Assembly: GCA_964496245.1 (NCBI GenBank)
Contig: CAZBZG010000181.1
Coordinates: 1-9,772, forward strand
From: CAZBZG01 sp964496245
GTDB taxonomy: Bacteria > Planctomycetota > SZUA-567
Direction of reading: 5' to 3'
DNA length: 9,772 nucleotides
The notes under the pieces are model-generated. The model was not told the DNA's origin and ran no database searches. It saw only the letters and a list, made by a program, of their open reading frames with translations. A program made the position numbers and the translations under genes. This document shows positions 5,093 to 9,772 of this stretch, one piece after another. Numbering within the stretch: the stretch's first letter is position 1; each line of letters starts with the position of its first letter.

Positions 5093-6394
5093 CTACTCCG
5101 TGACTCGGCCGGCCGCCCAGGAGGCGAGACCGGGAAGGTTCTTGCGCTCGCCCGTATCGCCCGGGACTCCTTTTCGGCCCCCTTCTCCCTCTTCGCCGGC
5201 CAGCGACGCTTGCGTCTGCTCCGTTTTCAGCCTGGCGTACCGTTCGTCCTTCCCGCGGGCCAGGTGCGCGCGCGCCACATCCCGCGGGTAGTTCTGGTCA
5301 AGATCGTAGAGTTCCTGGGCCAACGCCGCGTACGCGTCGGCGATCAAATCCCCCCGCGTGCGCACCGGATCGACAAAGGCGTTGGCGAACGTGCACGGCT
5401 GTGCGTCGCCGGCTTCTACGAGCACGAGATGCGCCAGGCTGTGCGGAGCCGTGCTGCCGAGCTTGGCCCCCGGACTCACGGTAGCGATCGTGTGGACCAG
5501 GGCTTCGACCACCTGTCCGGCCAGACTGCGGTCGGCCTGCTTCCACGCGTTCCGGTCCTCGCGCAGGTCGCAGCCCGTGAGGTTGGAGACGAGAAGAGGC
5601 ACGTCAACGGCCACGTAACCGTAGTACAGCCCGCTCGTCAGGTCGGTGCTGTTGATGTGGCCGGCGCCGAGCTCTCCCTCGTCCGCGGTCAGATCATCTA
5701 CCGCGCTGAAGTAATCGGCCTCTGTCTGGGCCGCGTGCACGGTAAAGGCGTGCGCCACGTGCACCGCCGCGTCGCACCGTGCCAGGATATCGCTCGTGAC
5801 CATACGTCCGAAGACCGCGGCGTCGAGGCCGGCGCCGACCTCGAGGGCCTTCAGGTTCTTCCTCTCCTCCTTGGACAGGACCTTCTTGGCCTCTTCGCCT
5901 TCGGCGATGCGCCGAGCCAAGCCTGTGAGATGGTCGATCTCCTTCTTTCCGAGGACCACGATCTGCCCGGTTTGCAGCTCGCCACCGGCATCGTCCGCTT
6001 GGCTGTTCTTCGGCTTGGCCCCCTCTGCGTCCTCCTCGCCGGCAGACGCACTCTCGTTCGCAGCCTTGGCCTTGGCGCTCTCGCCCAAGGCTTCCTTCAT
6101 CACGGCCTTGACCGCTTTCTTGGCCTCGCCCTCTTCCATCCCGTCCTCGAGGAGCTTCGTGAGCACCAGTTGGTCGAAGATATGCCGCGAACGCACGGAC
6201 ATGCCCTCTCCGATCGAGCGAAGCGAATGCTCCCCCTCGAACGTGCGCCAATGCCGCTTGAGGCACTGGCTGCTGATGCGGGTGCGTACGGCCGAGCCGA
6301 ACGGGAGCTGCTTGGCGAAGCCCGCGTCGTCGCGGTTGAGCAGCGCGGCCGGGTAGCTCGTAAGCGTGTGGATCTGCAAGAAACGGGACGGCAT
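5093..6394 (-). CDS. cas7e: Cas7e, Cascade backbone subunit (CasC)
   Basis: This 433-aa protein forms the six-copy backbone filament along the crRNA spacer. The N-terminal IHTLTSYPAALLNRDDAG (8-25) and FGSAVRTRISSQCLKRHWR (32-50) are Cas7e hallmarks, as is FGRMVTSDILARCDAAVHVAHAF (about 195-217). It is about 70 aa longer than E. coli CasC (363 aa). Two regions look added: an Ala/Glu/Lys-rich, low-complexity stretch around residues 103-142, and a charged, Gly-rich tail from about residue 385 on. The ATG lies three bases after the cse2 stop and the stop three bases before cas5e, which indicates tight translational coupling. Confidence 0.97.
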   Translation of the reverse strand: MPSRFLQIHTLTSYPAALLNRDDAGFAKQLPFGSAVRTRISSQCLKRHWRTFEGEHSLRSIGEGMSVRSRHIFDQLVLTKLLEDGMEEGEAKKAVKAVMKEALGESAKAKAANESASAGEEDAEGAKPKNSQADDAGGELQTGQIVVLGKKEIDHLTGLARRIAEGEEAKKVLSKEERKNLKALEVGAGLDAAVFGRMVTSDILARCDAAVHVAHAFTVHAAQTEADYFSAVDDLTADEGELGAGHINSTDLTSGLYYGYVAVDVPLLVSNLTGCDLREDRNAWKQADRSLAGQVVEALVHTIATVSPGAKLGSTAPHSLAHLVLVEAGDAQPCTFANAFVDPVRTRGDLIADAYAALAQELYDLDQNYPRDVARAHLARGKDERYARLKTEQTQASLAGEEGEGGRKGVPGDTGERKNLPGLASWAAGRVTE

Positions 6395-6397
6395 GGT

Positions 6398-6916
6398 CTA
6401 TCCTTTCGTCTGCTTGTGCTCCTGTTCCATCGTTCGGAAGTAGTCCTCGGCGATGCGCCGCCGACACCTGTCATATCCCTCGGATCCCGGACGGGAGAGC
6501 ACCAGGCGCGCCAGTGCGACCCAGTCCACGCCCACGCCCTGCCTGGCCTTGAGGTACGCGACCGCGGCCCGAAGTTCGTCGCCCAGGCGCGCGTCGTCCG
6601 CCGAGAGCAGCCGGCTCAGCCGCCGCTCCGCATACCCGGCTCTGGCCAGTTCCACGCCCGGCCTGAGGCCGCGATTGTGCTCAAGATGCGCCATGCCCGA
6701 GAGAATCATGGCCCAGCGGCGCTGGTCGTCCTCGCTCCCGTAATCGTCCGCGCGGATCTCTCCGGCGTAGAGCCTGTAGAACCCGGCTGACCGCCACCGG
6801 TCAGCAGCGCCGGGATTCAGCCGCCGCAGCTCCGCAGCCAGGCCTGGTCCGGCCTCTTCGATCAAATGTGCGAGTCGCGCGATGCGCGTATGCAAGCCGG
6901 TCTGCGTAGCGGTCAT
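6398..6916 (-). CDS. cse2: Cse2 (CasB, Cas11e), Cascade small subunit
   Basis: This 172-aa, mostly helical protein is the Cascade small subunit, two copies of which line the belly of the complex and stabilise the displaced strand. Family-like segments are LNPGAADRWRSAGFYRLY (34-51), the arginine-containing AERRLSRLL (about 95-103), and GVGVDWVALARLVLSRPG (126-143) followed by RCRRRIAEDYF near the C-terminus. The length agrees with E. coli CasB (160 aa). The ATG overlaps the cas8e stop by four bases (ATGA). Confidence 0.94.
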   Translation of the reverse strand: MTATQTGLHTRIARLAHLIEEAGPGLAAELRRLNPGAADRWRSAGFYRLYAGEIRADDYGSEDDQRRWAMILSGMAHLEHNRGLRPGVELARAGYAERRLSRLLSADDARLGDELRAAVAYLKARQGVGVDWVALARLVLSRPGSEGYDRCRRRIAEDYFRTMEQEHKQTKG

Positions 6917-8556
6917 GCGCTCTCCTCAACGGGATTCTCTTCGGTCCGAAGCGAAGCCTTGAACGAAGCGTCCTTTGACGGCTTGGTGGCTAAGCCTCTC
7001 TCGAAATTCCGCTGCGATGCAGCCAATGCGCGCCACCGGCGCACGCCGTCCGGCAGGGCCGCTTGGGCCTCGGCGAGAATCTCCCGCGCAAGTCCCACGA
7101 TCAAGCGACGCCAGGACGTGCGTGCGTCCTCCGGATCGTCGTCCAGATGGTCCCAGAGGTGCGGGAAGAATCTGGCGTCTGCGGCGGTGTCGAAATGGGG
7201 GAGAAGGCTTTCCGGTCGTCGGCCACCTGCGCAAAGCATCTCGTGGATAATTTTCTTTGAGTCGCGTGGATCCTTCCTTGTGCCCAGGATTCCAGGACGC
7301 AGGATATCTTTCCGCAAACTGTCAAGATCAGACAGCTGCTCCTTGGCCCTTTGGGAGGCCCTGGTCCGGCTGTCAGGACGCCCCCGGAAGGAGCGCGCCA
7401 CGCGAGACGGAATGGGTACGGACCGTTCGTGCCATCCGTTTGTCTTGCCCTGCCCACGCACCAGAGCGCGTCCGTACCATTCAAGATCCGCTTCGCTGTC
7501 CGAATCGAGGAGCTGTTGGGTTGGAGGTGACACTGCGTCGAACAGGTACTCGACCACCTTGGCGACCGTGAACCCCTGTTCTGAGGGCGTCAGAGCCTTG
7601 TTTTCGCGATTGCATGCAATCCAGGGGTCGCCGTAGGCGTTCTTGATCACCCACTCATTCCCTTGCCCCTTGGAGCGCTTCGCGATGCTGGTGCGTTCCG
7701 ATTCACTAGCCGCCGTACGCGCCAACCATTGACCTCCTTCGCCCCTGATCAATCGAATGCGACGACATACTTCTATACACCAAGGATCCAACTGGCTGTG
7801 AGGTACGGCGGACGCCTTCTTGCCGTCCCATGGCATCGTCCAGAGCAAAGCTATACCCGCGTCCGCAAAGCCCCCTGCACCAATTGTAGCATTTCGCATC
7901 TCCATGAGGGCGCACATGTCCCGTCTATGCCATAAGGCAAGGTCGACGGCGTGACGAAAGCCTACTGCGAACCTGTTTCCTGTGGATCCGTTCTGTCGGA
8001 AGGGGCCATAGTAATTGCCTGCCTGCCCGGCTTTGGTCATTCCATTAACTGTTTGGAAAGCAACAAGCGCCAACAACCAGTGTTCTGGTGACGAACGATA
8101 GCGCGTCATCTTAAGGTCATGGTTCCTACTCAGATTGAGCGCATCACATTCAATGGCCGAATGGCGCGGTTTCTTGGCAAAGCAATCGAGGGAGCCCTTC
8201 CCAAGCGGCGTCTGCAGAAACGCCGGCTTGATCAGATCCTCCACCACCAGGCACCAGGCCTCCTCGCAGCCGGCCATGGCGATGAGCTGCTCGCGCCACC
8301 ACCCTTCGTCCCGACACGGGTCGTTCGCGACCTCCGTACCGGTTCGATGACAGACCATAGCAGCAAGTTGCACGAGGAAAGCGTGCCAGGCGTGGGCCTG
8401 GTGGGCCTGGAGCGCGGTGAAGGCCACGATCTGCTGGGCGGGGTCGCTGAGGCGGGCCAGAACTGCGGGCAGAGACAAGCGTTCCCGATGGCCAGCGAGA
8501 TCGGCGACGCCGATCAGGGGCTCCCTCAACAGGTTCCCTTGGTGGCAGTCCGGCAT
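6913..8556 (-). CDS. cas8e: Cas8e (Cse1, CasA), Cascade large subunit
   Basis: This protein of about 547 aa is the large Cascade subunit, which reads the PAM and recruits Cas3. The N-terminal NLLREPLIGV corresponds to the NLL-x-IPV start of Cse1 proteins. GNYYGPFRQNGSTGNRF (about 180-196 from this start) and WTMPWDG match the conserved centre of the family. A helical C-terminal domain with many Arg and Glu residues follows. Position, directly before cse2 with a 4-bp overlap, is the standard I-E order. Two starts are possible: the ATG at 8556 with GGGG six bases upstream, or a GTG four codons earlier at 8568. I prefer the ATG. It lies about 40 bp after the UPF0175 gene rather than directly after cas3. 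Confidence 0.93.
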   Translation of the reverse strand: MPDCHQGNLLREPLIGVADLAGHRERLSLPAVLARLSDPAQQIVAFTALQAHQAHAWHAFLVQLAAMVCHRTGTEVANDPCRDEGWWREQLIAMAGCEEAWCLVVEDLIKPAFLQTPLGKGSLDCFAKKPRHSAIECDALNLSRNHDLKMTRYRSSPEHWLLALVAFQTVNGMTKAGQAGNYYGPFRQNGSTGNRFAVGFRHAVDLALWHRRDMCALMEMRNATIGAGGFADAGIALLWTMPWDGKKASAVPHSQLDPWCIEVCRRIRLIRGEGGQWLARTAASESERTSIAKRSKGQGNEWVIKNAYGDPWIACNRENKALTPSEQGFTVAKVVEYLFDAVSPPTQQLLDSDSEADLEWYGRALVRGQGKTNGWHERSVPIPSRVARSFRGRPDSRTRASQRAKEQLSDLDSLRKDILRPGILGTRKDPRDSKKIIHEMLCAGGRRPESLLPHFDTAADARFFPHLWDHLDDDPEDARTSWRRLIVGLAREILAEAQAALPDGVRRWRALAASQRNFERGLATKPSKDASFKASLRTEENPVEESA

Positions 8557-8598
8557 TTCCTTCCCCACTTCTACTCGATATGCCCGAGCCGACGCAGT

Positions 8599-8856
8599 TC
8601 AGCAGCCAAGGGAAGCGTCCTGCGCAAGCTCCTCGGCGTCCAGATCGATCATGGGAACCCCCACGCGATGCAGCTCGAGAAGAAAAGACACACGGTCCAT
8701 GTTCGCCAGCGCTGCGGCAGTGCCCGAAGACAACCGTTTGTCTTCGAAGAGCTTCGCAGCCATAGCAAACCGGGCCTCGCGCTCGAACGCCCCCGGGCTC
8801 TCCTGCAAAAGATCGGGAATGCTATCGGGATAGGACACCGTGAAGGTCCGCGTCAT
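8599..8856 (-). CDS. UPF0175-family antitoxin-like protein without an adjacent toxin
   Basis: This 85-aa protein matches the UPF0175 family (Pfam PF03683). It has a short N-terminal strand region, then SIPDLLQESPGAFEREARFA (about 12-31), LFEDKRLSSGTAAALANMD (36-54) with a helix-turn-helix-like helix pair, and FLLELHRVGVPMIDLDAEEL (58-77). Family members are usually antitoxins paired with a PIN-domain (DUF3368) toxin. No such toxin fits here, since cas3 ends 28 bp upstream and cas8e begins about 30-40 bp downstream. It may be an orphan antitoxin, a transcriptional regulator of the operon, or a partner for the toxin at 2989. The ATG at 8856 was chosen because GGAG (8866-8863) lies at a suitable distance. 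The frame is open to 8943, but that part overlaps cas3. A perfect palindrome overlaps its ribosome binding site. Confidence 0.85.
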   Translation of the reverse strand: MTRTFTVSYPDSIPDLLQESPGAFEREARFAMAAKLFEDKRLSSGTAAALANMDRVSFLLELHRVGVPMIDLDAEELAQDASLGC

Positions 8857-8864
8857 GGAACTCT

Positions 8865-8876
8865 CCGTTGCAACGG
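8865..8876. repeat. 12-bp perfect palindrome between cas3 and the UPF0175 gene
   Basis: CCGTTGCAACGG is its own reverse complement. It sits in the 28-bp gap after cas3, and its last two bases on the minus strand are the first two of the GGAG ribosome binding site of the UPF0175 gene. It could be an operator for a dimeric DNA-binding protein, the UPF0175 product being the obvious candidate. A 12-nt palindrome with no loop is too compact to make a good RNA hairpin, so a DNA role is likelier. Confidence 0.5.
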
Positions 8877-8884
8877 CAGCCGGC

Positions 8885-9772
8885 CTAGGCGTCAGCCCGG
8901 TCGTCCGCGGCCTCCGGGCGGATCGGGCGCAGCCCTCGTGCATCGTAGCGGAAGCTCCGATGCCCGAAGTCTATACGCAACCCTTCGGCCGAGTCAAGGA
9001 CATTCGGGACGGCTTCCTTCTGCACGTCCCGCAGCCACCAACCCGGCACGGAGAGGCGCCGGATCTCTCGACCGAAGGGGCCCACAGTGCCTTGCGGGAG
9101 ATCGACAAGCCTGTCATCGACCCCCAGGCGTGTCCGGATCTCCTGGGCCAGCTCCTTGGACGGAAAGCATTCTTCCTGGCGACCCGTAACATCGCCGCCA
9201 AAACCGGCATGCCATCGCGCGCAGTTCCCTTCGGCCATCAACCGCTGGGCGATCTGTGCGCCTCCCACTTGGGCAGCGTGCGCCCGCCATGCACCTTCGT
9301 TGTATTGCGCGAGGGATTCGGGGTGGGTGACGCTTTCGACCCACTTCCGGTTGTCGGCGGGGATCTCCACCGACCCGCGGCGGATGCGTTGCCATGTCGC
9401 GTCCAGCACGCGCAGGTCCGGATAGACGTAGCCCAATCCATGCAGATCGCGCGCTTGGCCATTGTCGATCAGCCGGCTGACCAGTTCATGGTCGGGTACG
9501 AGCACCACTGCTCTTGGCCCCGAGAACGCTGGCGGCCGGTCGCGCTCCCGGTGCCGATGGAGGCGTCCGAGGCGCTGAAGCAACACGTCCGCGGGACACA
9601 GATCGGTAATCATGACGTCCGCATCGATGTCCAGGGCCTGCTGTACGGTCTGCGTGGCGCAGGCGACGCATCCGCTGCCGGGAGCCTTCCGCCCGAAGCG
9701 CTCCTCGAGGGCCCCGTCGAGCGCTTCGCGATCTTCACGCGCAAAACGGGAGTGATGCGGCGCCGGCACATG
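8885..9772 (-). CDS. cas3: Cas3 helicase-nuclease, C-terminal part (cut by window edge)
   Basis: The frame is open to the window end, leaving about 295 C-terminal residues of a protein that is normally 850-950 aa. Cas3 is recruited by Cascade and degrades target DNA with an N-terminal HD nuclease and an SF2 helicase. Visible parts are HHSRF shortly after the window edge, helicase motif V in CATQTVQQALDIDADVMITD (about 38-56), and motif VI QRLGRLHRH (about 65-73) with its arginine finger region. These are followed by the C-terminal domain including SVPGWW. The HD domain and helicase motifs I-IV lie outside the window. The gene ends with TAG at 8887-8885, 28 bp before the UPF0175 gene. The window's first readable GTG (9769) is internal, not a start. 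Confidence 0.97.
   Translation of the reverse strand, partial: HVPAPHHSRFAREDREALDGALEERFGRKAPGSGCVACATQTVQQALDIDADVMITDLCPADVLLQRLGRLHRHRERDRPPAFSGPRAVVLVPDHELVSRLIDNGQARDLHGLGYVYPDLRVLDATWQRIRRGSVEIPADNRKWVESVTHPESLAQYNEGAWRAHAAQVGGAQIAQRLMAEGNCARWHAGFGGDVTGRQEECFPSKELAQEIRTRLGVDDRLVDLPQGTVGPFGREIRRLSVPGWWLRDVQKEAVPNVLDSAEGLRIDFGHRSFRYDARGLRPIRPEAADDRADA

Noticed and set aside
4271..6790. Open frame of 839 codons on the plus strand
   Set aside because: It lies antisense to cas5e, cas7e and cse2, follows their codon periodicity and shows no recognisable domain. Long antisense frames are expected in GC-rich genes.
8557..8598. Remnant of a DUF3368 PIN toxin next to the UPF0175 gene
   Set aside because: The gap is only about 30-40 bp with no PIN-like residues. 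The upstream side is cas3 coding sequence.
8891..8913. GTCAGCCC on the plus strand near the end of cas3, resembling the start of the CRISPR repeat
   Set aside because: Only the first eight bases match. The stem-loop is not kept and the site is inside cas3 coding sequence, so I see no stray repeat or CreA-like RNA.
8119..9189. Open frame of 356 codons on the plus strand
   Set aside because: It crosses antisense over cas8e, the UPF0175 gene and cas3, and has no family signature.

Overview
The window holds most of a type I-E (Cascade/Cas3) CRISPR-Cas locus. Every gene is on the minus strand, so it reads from high to low coordinates. The DNA is GC-rich, with GC-biased third codon positions and long spurious antisense ORFs. 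That fits a high-GC bacterium, but nothing here fixes the taxon.

In transcription order: the 3' third of cas3 (cut by the window edge at 9772); a small UPF0175-family antitoxin-like gene (8599-8856); cas8e, cse2, cas7e, cas5e and cas6e (Cascade, 8556-3607); a DUF433 antitoxin / DUF5615 PIN-like toxin pair (3578-2989); cas1e (2985-2107); cas2e (2107-1757); a DEDDh (DnaQ-type) exonuclease (1760-1221); a leader of about 140 bp; and a CRISPR array of 17 identical 28-bp repeats with 16 spacers, all 33 bp (1076-73). Genes overlap or lie a few bases apart, with the largest gaps about 30-40 bp around the two inserted modules, so this is probably one operon.

Cas6e should cut pre-crRNA at the repeat hairpin. 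Cas8e, Cse2, Cas7e, Cas5e and Cas6e form Cascade, and Cas3 unwinds and degrades the marked target. Cas1 and Cas2 insert new spacers next to the leader, and the DEDDh exonuclease is a good candidate for trimming prespacer ends in place of Cas4.

The unusual part is the non-cas cargo. A complete toxin-antitoxin pair sits exactly between the interference and adaptation genes. A lone UPF0175 antitoxin-like gene, with no toxin beside it, sits between cas3 and cas8e, and a perfect 12-bp palindrome overlaps its ribosome binding site. These may be addiction or regulatory parts wired into the operon. The array adds two spacers that overlap by 19 nt on opposite strands of one target, and a repeat/spacer boundary that lacks the fixed 29th nucleotide of classical I-E repeats.
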